Part shown: positions 17,982 through 27,506 of the stretch, piece after piece | Position numbering within the stretch: the stretch's first letter is position 1 | Layout of the letters: each line of letters begins with the position of its first letter | Assembly: GCA_000158155.1 (NCBI GenBank) | Contig: DS999405.1 | Location: forward strand, 58,883-122,882 | Source of the DNA: a gamma proteobacterium NOR5-3 | GTDB taxonomy: Bacteria > Pseudomonadota > Gammaproteobacteria > Pseudomonadales > Halieaceae | Length of the DNA: 64,000 nt | Reading direction: 5' to 3' | Notes under the pieces: generated by a model | What the model was told of the DNA's origin: nothing | Databases searched by the model: none | Seen by the model: the letters and a program-made list of their open reading frames with translations, nothing else | Made by a program: the position numbers and the translations under genes

Positions 17982-18479
17982 ATGGAACGTCTTGCCACAC
18001 TTTACATTGACAAAGAAAGCCACAAGTTTTCTGCCGCGCATTACACGATTTTTTCTGCGAGCGAGAGAGAGCGCCTCCACGGACACAATTACTCTGTATC
18101 AGCCATGATTGTTGCGCCCATGGGGGAGAATGGCTTTGCGGCGGACTACAATGTGTATAAACGCCGCATCAAAGCACTCTGTGATGAGCTTGATGAATAT
18201 ATGGTGTTGCCCGATCGCTCCCCTTATCAGACTGTGGAAGAAGACGGCGACAATTACCGCGTGGTTTTTAATGGCGAGGAAATGCGTTTTCTTCGCTCGG
18301 ACACGCTGCTGCTCCCCATAACGAACGCAACGGTAGAGGAGTTTGCGCATTACCTGCTCGGCCGCATGCTTGACGCCTCTGCCGGTGAGGCTATTGCGGA
18401 AATTCAGCTGTGTGTGGCCTCCGGGCCGGGGCAGAAGGGCTGCGCAAGCTGGTCAGCGATGGACGAGGCGATAGCCTGA
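17982..18479 (+). CDS. 6-pyruvoyl-tetrahydropterin synthase-fold protein, atypical (PTPS-III-like motif)
   Basis: T-fold pterin/deazapurine enzyme of 165 residues. Zinc ligands are conserved: His20 in FSAAH and His33/His35 in LHGHNY. The QueD/PTPS catalytic Cys, expected about four residues before the HGH, is absent. Instead the sequence is ERLHGH, fitting the ExxHGH pattern of PTPS-III proteins that can replace dihydroneopterin aldolase. The His of the usual LDH is replaced by Glu (ELDEYMVLPD). A long segment before LLPITNATVEEFAHYLL resembles archaeal-type members. QueD function is therefore doubtful; a folate/pterin role is an inference. The 74-bp divergent region is shared with the SDR. 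Confidence 0.8.
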   Translation: MERLATLYIDKESHKFSAAHYTIFSASERERLHGHNYSVSAMIVAPMGENGFAADYNVYKRRIKALCDELDEYMVLPDRSPYQTVEEDGDNYRVVFNGEEMRFLRSDTLLLPITNATVEEFAHYLLGRMLDASAGEAIAEIQLCVASGPGQKGCASWSAMDEAIA

Positions 18480-18573
18480 CCGGGTCGGTAAACCATGGGG
18501 AATCACCTGGGTAACGCCGGGTGTCGCGCTGTCTGGTTTGCCTTACGTGCTGCGAAAAAATGAGGACTTAGTG

Positions 18574-19545
18574 ATGGTCAAGACGGTACAAATTGAGGAA
18601 GTCGGTGGACCCGAGGTTATGAGGCTCGTCGACAGGGACCTGGCGGCGCCGGGGCCGGGAATGGTGCGCGTTGCCAACCGCGCTGTGGGCTTGAATTACA
18701 TCGACACCTATCATCGCAGTGGTCTTTATCCCTTGCCGCTGCCTACGGGCATCGGGCTCGAAGGCGCTGGCGTAGTGGAAGCCGTGGGAGAGGGCGCGGA
18801 TCTTTCTGTCGGTGATCGAGTCGCCTATTGCGCAGCGGGGTTTGGCGCCTACAGCGAGGCGATATTGTTGCCTGCAGAGCGACTCGTTCCGTTACCCGAG
18901 GGAATCGACTTTGATACGGCCGCTGCGGTGCTTCTGAAGGGCGCTACGGTGGAGTATTTACTGCAGCGACTCTATGCCTTGCAGCCCGGGCAGCAGACCC
19001 TGTTTCCTGCGGCCGCAGGTGGGGTGGGGCTGATTTTCGGACAGTGGGCATCGGCGCTGGGTGTCGACGTTATCGGTACCGTGAGCAGTGAAGCTAAACG
19101 TGAACTGGCTCTGGCCAATGGCTACGCGCACTGCTTTGTGAATGATGATGTCAATATTGTCGAAAAAGTTCGCGAGATCAGCGGCGGCAAGATGTTGCCG
19201 GTAGTCTACGATGGCGTTGGCGCAGCGACCTTTCAGGATTCCCTTGACTGTCTGGCGCCCCGGGGGCTCATGGTGAGTTTTGGCAATGCATCGGGTAATC
19301 CCCCGGCTTTTGATTTACAGCAGCTGTCGGCTCGGGGCTCGCTGTTCATCACTCGCCCCAGCCTGATGAGTTATGTGGCGACCAAAGAAGAGATGCGTGA
19401 TAGTGCGGCGGCGGTGTTTGAGCGTGTTTTGGATGGCCGGCTAAAGGTGACTATCGCCCAGCGCTACCCGCTGGCGGAAGTGCAACGGGCCCATGCGGAG
19501 CTGGAAGCGAGGCGTACTGTCGGTTCCTCGTTACTCATTCCCTGA
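18574..19545 (+). CDS. NADPH:quinone oxidoreductase (zinc-free MDR family)
   Basis: Medium-chain dehydrogenase/reductase of the Qor type: one-electron or two-electron reduction of quinones or enals with NADPH. 323 residues. Signatures: VGLNYIDTYHRSGLYPLPLP near 45-65, GLEGAGVVEAVGEGA, and the Rossmann loop AAAGGVGLIFGQWA near 150. There is no structural zinc Cys cluster. The start is the ATG at 18574 (MVKTVQIEEVGGP), matching the family N-terminus; an upstream in-frame TTG is rejected. Its last 15 bases overlap the 3' end of the convergent TlpA-like gene. Confidence 0.93.
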   Translation: MVKTVQIEEVGGPEVMRLVDRDLAAPGPGMVRVANRAVGLNYIDTYHRSGLYPLPLPTGIGLEGAGVVEAVGEGADLSVGDRVAYCAAGFGAYSEAILLPAERLVPLPEGIDFDTAAAVLLKGATVEYLLQRLYALQPGQQTLFPAAAGGVGLIFGQWASALGVDVIGTVSSEAKRELALANGYAHCFVNDDVNIVEKVREISGGKMLPVVYDGVGAATFQDSLDCLAPRGLMVSFGNASGNPPAFDLQQLSARGSLFITRPSLMSYVATKEEMRDSAAAVFERVLDGRLKVTIAQRYPLAEVQRAHAELEARRTVGSSLLIP

Positions 19546-20031
19546 CGTGGTGCCGGGCTCGTCGCTATGGTCACCCGCGTTAGCCAGACCGGCGACTTTC
19601 AGCAGAGAATGTTCCGTTTGCGGGCCCACGAGCACAGCTTTCAGCGTCCCGTCGGGAGCGATGACCAGCGTAGTGGGTAGCACTTCCGGGCGGTCAATGC
19701 CGTAGCGGGCAGCCGGATCCGCGGTGAGGGTAGGAAACTGCACATCAAGACTGGCTAACTGGGACTGAAGGTCGTCGCCCTGCGCGCCATCGTAATTGAC
19801 GCCCAGTACTCTGACGCCATCACGTTTGTGCAACAGGTTGAGCTCTGGAATCTCTTTAATGCAGGGTTTGCACCACTTGGCCCAGTAGTTCACGAAGGTC
19901 CAGCTCCCCTTGTCATCAAGGCTCGCCGAATCCTCTGATATCGGATTGTCGCAAGCCGTCATTCCCGCAACGAGTATCAGCAAGGCGGCGCCGCGAAGCC
20001 ATCGACTCATGTTGTGAGTGGTTTTTGTCAT
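19531..20031 (-). CDS. TlpA-like thioredoxin-fold lipoprotein
   Basis: Probable periplasmic thiol-disulfide oxidoreductase anchored as a lipoprotein. The N-terminal signal ends in a lipobox with Cys27 (VAGMTAC), and the thioredoxin active site WCKPC lies near 53-57 in NYWAKWCKPCIKEIPE. The cis-Pro context LPTTLVI is near 118. 166 residues; an alternative start at the internal MSRWLRG would leave the lipobox intact. Located 4 bp after yihY on the same strand, an adjacency seen in related gammaproteobacteria. Substrate unknown. Confidence 0.88.
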   Translation of the reverse strand: MTKTTHNMSRWLRGAALLILVAGMTACDNPISEDSASLDDKGSWTFVNYWAKWCKPCIKEIPELNLLHKRDGVRVLGVNYDGAQGDDLQSQLASLDVQFPTLTADPAARYGIDRPEVLPTTLVIAPDGTLKAVLVGPQTEHSLLKVAGLANAGDHSDEPGTTSGNE

Positions 20032-20035
20032 AGCG

Positions 20036-21256
20036 TTAATGCTCGAATAGGGTGGCTAGAGGTATGCTCATGTGTTCCCGAACGCCTTTCTGCTGTTCAC
20101 CCAGAAGGGTGATTGCGTGCTGTTCCCAGCTTGGCATGCTGTCCTTTGCGTGAACAGAGAGCTCGCCTTCTGCATCCAGCCACTGTTGCAGTTGCCACAG
20201 AGGCACGCTGTGCAGGTCTCTTGCGAGAAGAAAATGACCGCGTTCGTCCTGAGCGATGACGCGATGCTTTAAAAAACAGTCCCGCAAAGTCTGCCAGCTT
20301 TCCGCATCCACGCTGAGTTGGCGTCCTTTTAAAAGATCCAGTTCCTTCAGTGGTAATCCCTTTGCCTGTCGCTGCCACAGGGTTTCCAGAATTTCCAATC
20401 CCTTGAGGAGCAGAGGCCGTCGTGCCTGCGCTTCACTTTGATAGGCTGACAGGCTGTGTACCACGATGGCTGAGACAAGCACGATGATCCAGGATATGTA
20501 AATCCACAGGAGGAACAAGGGTACCGCGGCAAACGCCCCATAGATAAAAGTGATGCTGGAGCCGGCTACGAGCTTGGTGAACAGCGCCCGGGCAATATTA
20601 AAGCTGCTTGCGGCAATAACCCCACCGACCAGCGCATGTTTCAGCGGTACCCGGCAGTTGGGAACTGCTGCGTAGACCAGGGTAAAGCCGACTATTTGCA
20701 GCAGGTAGGGCAGCATGCGCAGTAGCAGGGCGCCTACGCCGATGATGTCCCACTGCTCAAGCTGGCCGGCGAAGGAGGCAAGAAAGGTGCTCACACCCAG
20801 GCCCAGGCCGATAGTGATGGGCGCCAGCGATAGAATCGCCCAGTACAGAAGAAAGCTCGATACCGTTCCACGGTTGCCCCGGGTGCGCCAGATGAGATTG
20901 AAAGCCTGTTCAATGTTGCGCAGCATCAACACGGCGGTAGCCATCAAAAAGGCAATACCAAAGCCGGTGAGATTTTTCGCCTGCCGGGAAAAGTCAGAGA
21001 CGTATTCTTCGATGCCCGCGGAGGTTTCCGGTAACAGGTTCTCAAAAAGCAGTCCCTGAATACTCGATTCAAGACCCTGAAAAGCGGGTACTGCCGAGGC
21101 CATGGTGTACAACACGGTGAGCAGGGGAACCAGCGCAAACAGCGACATATAGGTCAGCGCTGCCGCGGTGTCTCTGCAGCGATCTGATTTATAACGCGCA
21201 GCGAGATATAGCGCCCGGCGCCATAACTTCTGTAAAGCAGCCATAAGTAGGTCCAT
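20036..21256 (-). CDS. YihY family inner-membrane protein
   Basis: Uncharacterised six-helix membrane protein of the YihY/virulence factor BrkB family (formerly RNase BN). Family landmarks: RDTAAALTYMSLFALVPLLTVLYT at about 35-60, the RNIEQAFNLIWRTRGNR amphipathic segment at about 115-130, and GSSITFIYGAFAAVPLFLLWIYISW at about 230-255. A cytoplasmic C-terminal winged-helix-like region extends to residue 406. Start at ATG 21256 (MDLLMAALQKLW). The tlpA-like gene follows after 4 bp. It diverges from wrbA. Confidence 0.9.
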   Translation of the reverse strand: MDLLMAALQKLWRRALYLAARYKSDRCRDTAAALTYMSLFALVPLLTVLYTMASAVPAFQGLESSIQGLLFENLLPETSAGIEEYVSDFSRQAKNLTGFGIAFLMATAVLMLRNIEQAFNLIWRTRGNRGTVSSFLLYWAILSLAPITIGLGLGVSTFLASFAGQLEQWDIIGVGALLLRMLPYLLQIVGFTLVYAAVPNCRVPLKHALVGGVIAASSFNIARALFTKLVAGSSITFIYGAFAAVPLFLLWIYISWIIVLVSAIVVHSLSAYQSEAQARRPLLLKGLEILETLWQRQAKGLPLKELDLLKGRQLSVDAESWQTLRDCFLKHRVIAQDERGHFLLARDLHSVPLWQLQQWLDAEGELSVHAKDSMPSWEQHAITLLGEQQKGVREHMSIPLATLFEH

Positions 21257-21315
21257 GGCCGGATTATCGCAGAAACCGCGGGCGGTTAGCACAAGGCCAG
21301 TGACTGTGGGCAGTT

Positions 21316-21324
21316 TGCTATACT
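21316..21324 (+). promoter_or_regulatory. Extended -10 promoter element upstream of wrbA
   Basis: TGC followed by TATACT (5 of 6 consensus) lies 38 bp before the wrbA ATG, with no good -35 at standard spacing. It likely drives wrbA-DUF2069-sppA. Confidence 0.45.
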
Positions 21325-21355
21325 GTGCGCCTTCCTACATCCCAGCAAAGCCTGA

Positions 21356-22359
<1,004 letters not shown>

Positions 22360-22365
22360 CAGAGC

Positions 22366-24180
22366 GTGATTAAGCGATTTTTTTTGGCACTGTGGCGTGG
22401 ACTTACAATCCTGCGATTGGCCCTCGCGAATGTGGTTTTTCTGGCGATACTCGTGGTGTTGTGGGTGACCTTTTCGGGCAAACCGGAGCCTTTGCCGGAG
22501 CGGGCCGCTCTGGTTCTGGACCTGGCCGGGCGCGTAGTGGATGAGCGTAGTCAGATTGAGGCGGCTAGCCTGATTTTTGCGCAGGAGCCCTCAAGTCGGG
22601 AAATTCTCCTCATGGATCTTATCGACAGCGTAGATATCGCGAGCTCTGATGAGCGTATATCGGCGCTGGTGCTTCAGTTAGACGGTTTGGTGTCCATTGG
22701 CCAGAGCAAGACTACGGAACTGGGCGAAGCCATTGCGCGTTTTCGCGAAACGGGCAAGCCCGTGGTTGCGATTGGCGATTACTACAGTCAGGACCAGTAT
22801 CGCCTCGCCGTTGAGGCGGATGCCGTGTTGATGCACCCCTTCGGTGCTGTGGCCCTGGAAGGCTATAGCGTTTACTCGAATTACTTTGCCGATGCGCTGG
22901 AAAAGCTATCGGTCACCATGCATGTGTTTCGTGCAGGTGAGTACAAATCCATCGCTGAACCTCTGCAGCGCAATGACATGTCTGACGGAGAGCGTGCGAT
23001 AACCAAAGAATGGCTGCAGGACCTGTGGTCTGCCTATGCTGCGGCGGTGGAAGAGCGGCGGGGGCTGGAGACCGGCGCGCTTGACGCCTTACTGAATAAT
23101 TTCCCGCAGCGACTGCGCGATGAGGGAGGTAATGCCGGGCGGCTGGCTTTGCAGGCCGGTCTTGTGGATGAGTTGTTGGATCGTGCTCAACAAAATGAAT
23201 ACCTGACTTCTTTGGTGGGTGCGCGGGATGAAGACGGATCCTTCGCAGGCTTACCCTTTGCCCGATACCTGTCGCGCATGCGGCCGACGGCGCTTTCCCC
23301 GGACCTGCCGACGGTCTCTATTGTGACCGCGCAAGGCAATATGCTGCCGGGCGAGCAGCCGCCGGGTACCATCGGGGGGGACACCCTCTCTCGACTGCTT
23401 CGTAACACCGCACAGCGAGCGGACACGAAAGCTATTGTTTTACGGGTGAATACCGGCGGGGGAAGCGTGTTTGCGTCGGAAATCATTCGCGCCGAAATCG
23501 CGCGGATCCGACAGGCGGGTACCCCGGTGGTGGTGAGTATGGGGAGCGTCGCCGCTTCCGGGGGCTATTACATTGCAACTGCCGCCGATCGCATTATTGC
23601 CACGCCCACAACGATTACCGGCAGTATCGGTGTTTTTGCGGCGTTTCCTACCGTGGAGCGTTTGTTGGCAAAGGGCGGCATTCACACGGACGGCGTCGGT
23701 ACGACGGGTCTTGCGGGAGGCTTAAGACCTGATCGAGCCCTGGATCCAGCGGTATCCGATGTGTTGCAGCAGTCTGTCGACGATTTGTATGCCCAGTTTC
23801 TTCAGTTGGTTTCCCAGGGGCGATCCATCGACATGGAAACCCTCGATAGTATTGCCCAGGGACGAGTGTTGAGTGCCCGGGACGCGCTCGAAGCGGGTCT
23901 CGTCGATGGATTGGGTAGTCTGGATTATGCGGTGCAGGAGGCAGCAACACTGGCCGGATTCAGTCAAGATGACTATAACGTCATCAGTATCATGCCGGAG
24001 TTTTCTTCCCGGGATCTGTTGTTACAGCAGTTGAGCGAGCGTATGGGCGTGAGCCGGCTGCTCGCAGTGCCCGGTTTAGCGTTGTTGTGGGGACCGGTCC
24101 AGCAAAGTGTCGATCTTCTTGAGAGCTTTGCTGATCCCGGTCACATGTACATGCGCTGTATGGGTTGCGCTCCACAGTAG
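22366..24180 (+). CDS. sppA: Signal peptide peptidase SppA (67-kDa type)
   Basis: Membrane-anchored serine protease that degrades cleaved signal peptides. 604 residues: an N-terminal membrane anchor (LALANVVFLAILVVLWVTF), then two tandem S49/ClpP-like domains. The catalytic Lys is in the first domain (RAGEYKSIAEPL, about 190-201) and the nucleophilic Ser in the second (GSVAASGGYYIA, about 390-400), the usual split dyad of the long form. The start codon is GTG at 22366, 6 bp after the DUF2069 stop. Ends 13 bp from the convergent mscS stop. Confidence 0.95.
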   Translation: MIKRFFLALWRGLTILRLALANVVFLAILVVLWVTFSGKPEPLPERAALVLDLAGRVVDERSQIEAASLIFAQEPSSREILLMDLIDSVDIASSDERISALVLQLDGLVSIGQSKTTELGEAIARFRETGKPVVAIGDYYSQDQYRLAVEADAVLMHPFGAVALEGYSVYSNYFADALEKLSVTMHVFRAGEYKSIAEPLQRNDMSDGERAITKEWLQDLWSAYAAAVEERRGLETGALDALLNNFPQRLRDEGGNAGRLALQAGLVDELLDRAQQNEYLTSLVGARDEDGSFAGLPFARYLSRMRPTALSPDLPTVSIVTAQGNMLPGEQPPGTIGGDTLSRLLRNTAQRADTKAIVLRVNTGGGSVFASEIIRAEIARIRQAGTPVVVSMGSVAASGGYYIATAADRIIATPTTITGSIGVFAAFPTVERLLAKGGIHTDGVGTTGLAGGLRPDRALDPAVSDVLQQSVDDLYAQFLQLVSQGRSIDMETLDSIAQGRVLSARDALEAGLVDGLGSLDYAVQEAATLAGFSQDDYNVISIMPEFSSRDLLLQQLSERMGVSRLLAVPGLALLWGPVQQSVDLLESFADPGHMYMRCMGCAPQ

Positions 24181-24193
24181 TGGGGCGGGGAAC

Positions 24194-25027
24194 TCAGGCC
24201 GCTTTGGGTGTTTCCTCGGGTCGCTGCATATGCAGTTCCATTTGCGGAAAGGGAATGGATATGCCCGCTTCGTCAAAGCGCAATTTAACCGCTTCTGTTG
24301 TGTCCCAAAGAACAGCCCAGTAGTCCGACGACTTCACCCAGGGTCGAACCAGGAAGTTAACACTGGAATCTGCCAGGGCACCTACGGTAATCACCGGCGC
24401 AGGCTCTGCGAGCACGCGCGAGTCGTTCTTGATAATGTCTTCGAGAATGGTTTTAGCGTCATGAAGATTGTCGCCGTAGGAAATGCCAAAGACCATGTCC
24501 ACACGACGGGTAGGCCTGGCAGAGAAATTCGTGATGTTGCCGCCGATGATTCCGCCATTGGGGACGATGATTTCTTTGTTATCCGGGGTGGTCATGGTGG
24601 TTGTGAAAATACCGATGCTCTCTACAACACCCATGGTACCGGCGGCCTCCACAAAGTCGCCTTTTTTGAAGGGCTTGAAAATAATCAGCATGACGCCCGC
24701 GGCGAAGTTGCCTAAAGAGCTCTGCAGCGACAGACCGATTGCCAGTCCCGCGGCACCTAAAAGAGCAACCAGAGAGGTGGTGTCAACGCCCAGTCGACTG
24801 AGCGCAGCAATCGTTACAAATAGCAGGCCAACCCAGCGCAGGATAGAGCATACAAAGTTAACCAGTGTTTCGTCGGTGCCGCGGCTGAGCATCACTTTGT
24901 GGCAAACGCTGACAATGCGTCCCACCACCATGCGGCCAACGTAAAAAATCACAATGGCAAGCGCCAAAGCCGTTCCGTATTCGATAGCCAGTGGCAGCCA
25001 CTGTGCGGGGTCTTTCAAGAGTTCCAT
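24194..25027 (-). CDS. mscS: Small-conductance mechanosensitive channel (MscS family)
   Basis: Osmotic safety valve of the inner membrane. 277 residues, close to the E. coli MscS length. The pore helix TM3 is recognisable (LLGAAGLAIGLSLQSSLGNF, about 95-115), followed by the beta domain (FKKGDFVEAAGTMGVVESIG) and the VPNGGIIGGNITN loop. The start ATG at 25027 (MELLKDPAQ) is supported by AAAGGA just upstream. A TTAACCC-type heptamer repeat lies directly upstream of that site. Confidence 0.93.
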   Translation of the reverse strand: MELLKDPAQWLPLAIEYGTALALAIVIFYVGRMVVGRIVSVCHKVMLSRGTDETLVNFVCSILRWVGLLFVTIAALSRLGVDTTSLVALLGAAGLAIGLSLQSSLGNFAAGVMLIIFKPFKKGDFVEAAGTMGVVESIGIFTTTMTTPDNKEIIVPNGGIIGGNITNFSARPTRRVDMVFGISYGDNLHDAKTILEDIIKNDSRVLAEPAPVITVGALADSSVNFLVRPWVKSSDYWAVLWDTTEAVKLRFDEAGISIPFPQMELHMQRPEETPKAA

Positions 25028-25043
25028 GTCCAGGTCCTTTAAA

Positions 25044-25076
25044 GGGTTAAGGGTTAAGGGTTGAGGGTTAAGGGTT
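25044..25076 (-). repeat. Tandem heptanucleotide repeat, TTAACCC type, about 4.7 copies
   Basis: On the plus strand, GGGTTAA is repeated four times in perfect register (third copy GGGTTGA), plus a 5-base partial copy. On the mscS message it falls about 17-49 nt before the start codon, immediately upstream of the AAAGGA ribosome binding site. Heptamer units would change the leader length, not the protein, if copy number varied. Confidence 0.85.
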
Positions 25077-25136
25077 GTAGTTACCGGTGGGTGGTCACGA
25101 GCGTCACATTGCAACCCAGACGGGCAGATTGTATCG

Positions 25137-25769
25137 CTAGGGGCGTGTTGTTTGAATCTCGATAGTTTGCTTGGCAGCAGTACCGTCAGATATACGCGGC
25201 TGCTTCGGGATTGCGGCGGCGAGCTCCTCGGCGAATTGCCAAAGCAACTGGCTCATGATCCTGGCGATGTCCGTGCTGTCACCGCTGCGCAGCGGCAGAG
25301 AGTCTTCAAAGACCACCGACTCTACGGTCCGCGTGTCTGCATTGCTTTGCTCCCAGCGACCCTGGGCTGCGATTTTCACACTGGAACCGCTGGCTTCAAA
25401 ATGACTGATGGTGACCCTGAGCTGCCAATCTGCAGGCGCAGAGGGCGCATCGGGAAACAGAATCACTCGCTGGGTGTCCAGCCCGGTTTGCAGTCTTTGA
25501 CCAATCACCCGTTGAATGCCCAGGTCCAGAGGTTCTGCCCAGCGCCGCGTCGAGTCGTAACGTAGACTGACATCACTCTGGCGATAAAGTAGCTCGTCCC
25601 TCAGCAGATAGTCCGGAAGTTCAATCGCGTCCAGTACCACCACCGGGTTGTCCCCGCGAGGCGGCGGTTCATCCCCCGCCGAGAGTTGCAGGTGCTGGAT
25701 TTGCAGAGATTGACCGGCGCAGCCAAATAAACACAGAGCGGCAACGATGATCAGGGTTTGGCGGATCAT
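25137..25769 (-). CDS. PqiC-like ABC transport auxiliary lipoprotein
   Basis: Probable periplasm-facing outer-membrane lipoprotein of the PqiC/DUF330 family, partner of MCE proteins in lipid transport between membranes. Signal peptide with lipobox LFGC (Cys17), then QIQHLQLSAG and the ELPDYLLRDELLYRQSD strand pattern typical of this family. 210 residues. The start overlaps the stop of the MlaD-like gene by 4 bp; last gene of the MCE operon. Confidence 0.85.
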   Translation of the reverse strand: MIRQTLIIVAALCLFGCAGQSLQIQHLQLSAGDEPPPRGDNPVVVLDAIELPDYLLRDELLYRQSDVSLRYDSTRRWAEPLDLGIQRVIGQRLQTGLDTQRVILFPDAPSAPADWQLRVTISHFEASGSSVKIAAQGRWEQSNADTRTVESVVFEDSLPLRSGDSTDIARIMSQLLWQFAEELAAAIPKQPRISDGTAAKQTIEIQTTRP

Positions 25770-26734
25770 GGGCTATCTCCCTGCCTGCCGCGAAGCAACG
25801 CCTCAGGGTGCTCTTCGAGGCTGCGGGCCAGTGAACGCAAAGCGCGGGCCGCCAGGGTGACTTCCTGCATTGCTTCGCTAAGCTGCCGACGAGGAGGTGA
25901 GTTGGGGGCGACGGTCTGCTCCAGGCCTTTGAGGCTGGTGTTGGCTGAGACCAGTGCCTCATCCAGACGGGCCAGAGAGCTCTGTATAGAGCCGGTAATA
26001 GCAGGCAATTGGTCGTTTAGTGTGCGAATGGTGGTCGTGCCCTCGTCAAGAAACTCGGCGAGAGCCGGAGAGTTGGCGTCCAGGGTGGTGGTGAGACTGT
26101 TGCTGGCTTTCTCCAGCGCAGCGAGGCTGCTGCGCATGGAGCCCGGAAGTTCCTGCATGTCTGTACTGTTGAGTAAGGTGTCCAGGCCCGTGGCAATTCG
26201 CTCAACATCGTCGGCGATGGCAGCGTAATCAATAGACTCGAGGGAGCGACGAATCTGTTCCAACTCTGTAGGGATTGTCGGGATCTGCGGATGCGGGGAG
26301 TTGATGCTGCTAACACTGGATTCCTTGTCGGGCTGAAAATCGAGTTGGATGTATAGAAGACCCGTGAGCAGGCTCTGGGTGTTCAGTTGCGCCGCCAGAC
26401 CACGGCTAACCAGTTCATCCAGAATGGATTCAGTCACACTGCCGACCAGCTGCATAGAGGCCGGATCTATTTCCGCCTCAACAATCATGGTCACACTGGC
26501 GCGGTCCGAATCGAGGATGAGGTCGATATCGGTGACCTGGCCGATGGTCACACCGCGCAATGCTACGGGGGCTCCGATGGTCAGTCCGCGCAGTGATCCA
26601 TCAAACACCATGACCACTTTGCTGCGTTCGCTTCCCAAACCGCCGCCGGCAAAGAACAGCGCGCCGGCCGCTGCGATAATCAATGCACCCACGACAAAGG
26701 CGCCTACGAGAATACTGCTCTTGCGTTCGCTCAT
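25766..26734 (-). CDS. MlaD-like MCE domain protein
   Basis: Substrate-binding MCE protein of a lipid ABC transporter. A single N-terminal transmembrane helix (ILVGAFVVGALIIAAAGALFF) is followed by one MCE domain (VVMVFDGSLRGLTIGAPVALRGV, about 40-62), then a long helical, coiled-coil-like tail to residue 322. This tail is much longer than in E. coli MlaD. Flanked with 4-bp overlaps by the ATPase gene upstream and the PqiC-like lipoprotein downstream. Located in the inner membrane facing the periplasm. Confidence 0.9.
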   Translation of the reverse strand: MSERKSSILVGAFVVGALIIAAAGALFFAGGGLGSERSKVVMVFDGSLRGLTIGAPVALRGVTIGQVTDIDLILDSDRASVTMIVEAEIDPASMQLVGSVTESILDELVSRGLAAQLNTQSLLTGLLYIQLDFQPDKESSVSSINSPHPQIPTIPTELEQIRRSLESIDYAAIADDVERIATGLDTLLNSTDMQELPGSMRSSLAALEKASNSLTTTLDANSPALAEFLDEGTTTIRTLNDQLPAITGSIQSSLARLDEALVSANTSLKGLEQTVAPNSPPRRQLSEAMQEVTLAARALRSLARSLEEHPEALLRGRQGDSP

Positions 26735-27504
26735 GAGTCTCCGCCTGCCGCTGCCTGCTCTGCCGCCCGGTTGAGAAACTGGCGCACTACGGCATGTTCG
26801 CTATGCTCGCGCATCCAGGATGGATTGCCGGATTCAATCATTCGTTTACTGTCCGCATCGAGGTAAATCGCATTGTTGGCGATGGCAAAAATACTAGGAA
26901 GCTCATGAGTTACCATCACCACAGAGGCCCCGGTGGACTCTTTGAGCTGCAGGATCAGGTCATCAAGCCTGCGTGAGCTAATGGGGTCGAGTCCCGCGGA
27001 GGGCTCATCAAAAAAGAGGATATCAGGGTCCAGCGCAATTGCACGCGCCAGGGCCGCCCGCTTGCGCATGCCACCGGAAATCTCGGCCGGTAGGAACTCC
27101 TGATAACCGTCCAGACCCACCAGCGCCAGTTTCAGTGCGACGATATCGCGGATGTCAGCCTTACTGTAGTTACTGTATTGCTCCAACGGCAGAGCGACAT
27201 TGTCTGCAAGGGACATGGCACTGATGAGTCCACCGGACTGGTAGGTAATTCCCCAGTTTTGCCGAAGCTTTTGCCGCTCGCCGGGTCCTGAGCGGGTAAA
27301 GTTCTGCTCACCATACACAATCTCGCCTTTGGCGGGCTCCAGCAATCCCAGCAGATGTTTCAAAAGGGTGCTTTTGCCGCAGCCGGAACCACCCATGATC
27401 ACAAAGATATCGCCGCGCATGACATCGAAGCTGACATCCTGCTGAATCAGCCGGCTCCCATAGGCCATGGTGAGTTCACGTACGCTGATGACGGCCTCAG
27501 TCAC
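26731..27504 (-). CDS. MlaF-like ABC transporter ATP-binding protein
   Basis: ATPase of an MCE-type lipid transporter. 257 residues with Walker A GGSGCGKST at about 37-45, signature ISGGMRKRAALARAIA near 144, Walker B DILFFDEPSAGLDP near 162 and the switch His in VTHEL. The ISGGMRKR signature is characteristic of MlaF/Mkl-type ATPases. It lies 2 bp after the permease gene and overlaps the MCE gene by 4 bp. Confidence 0.93.
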   Translation of the reverse strand: MTEAVISVRELTMAYGSRLIQQDVSFDVMRGDIFVIMGGSGCGKSTLLKHLLGLLEPAKGEIVYGEQNFTRSGPGERQKLRQNWGITYQSGGLISAMSLADNVALPLEQYSNYSKADIRDIVALKLALVGLDGYQEFLPAEISGGMRKRAALARAIALDPDILFFDEPSAGLDPISSRRLDDLILQLKESTGASVVMVTHELPSIFAIANNAIYLDADSKRMIESGNPSWMREHSEHAVVRQFLNRAAEQAAAGGDS

Positions 27505-27506
27505 GG

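Noticed and set aside
25044-25076. Heptamer tandem repeat considered as a CRISPR remnant or telomeric/linear replicon end
   Set aside because: No spacers, unit too short for CRISPR, and it is internal between ordinary chromosomal genes.
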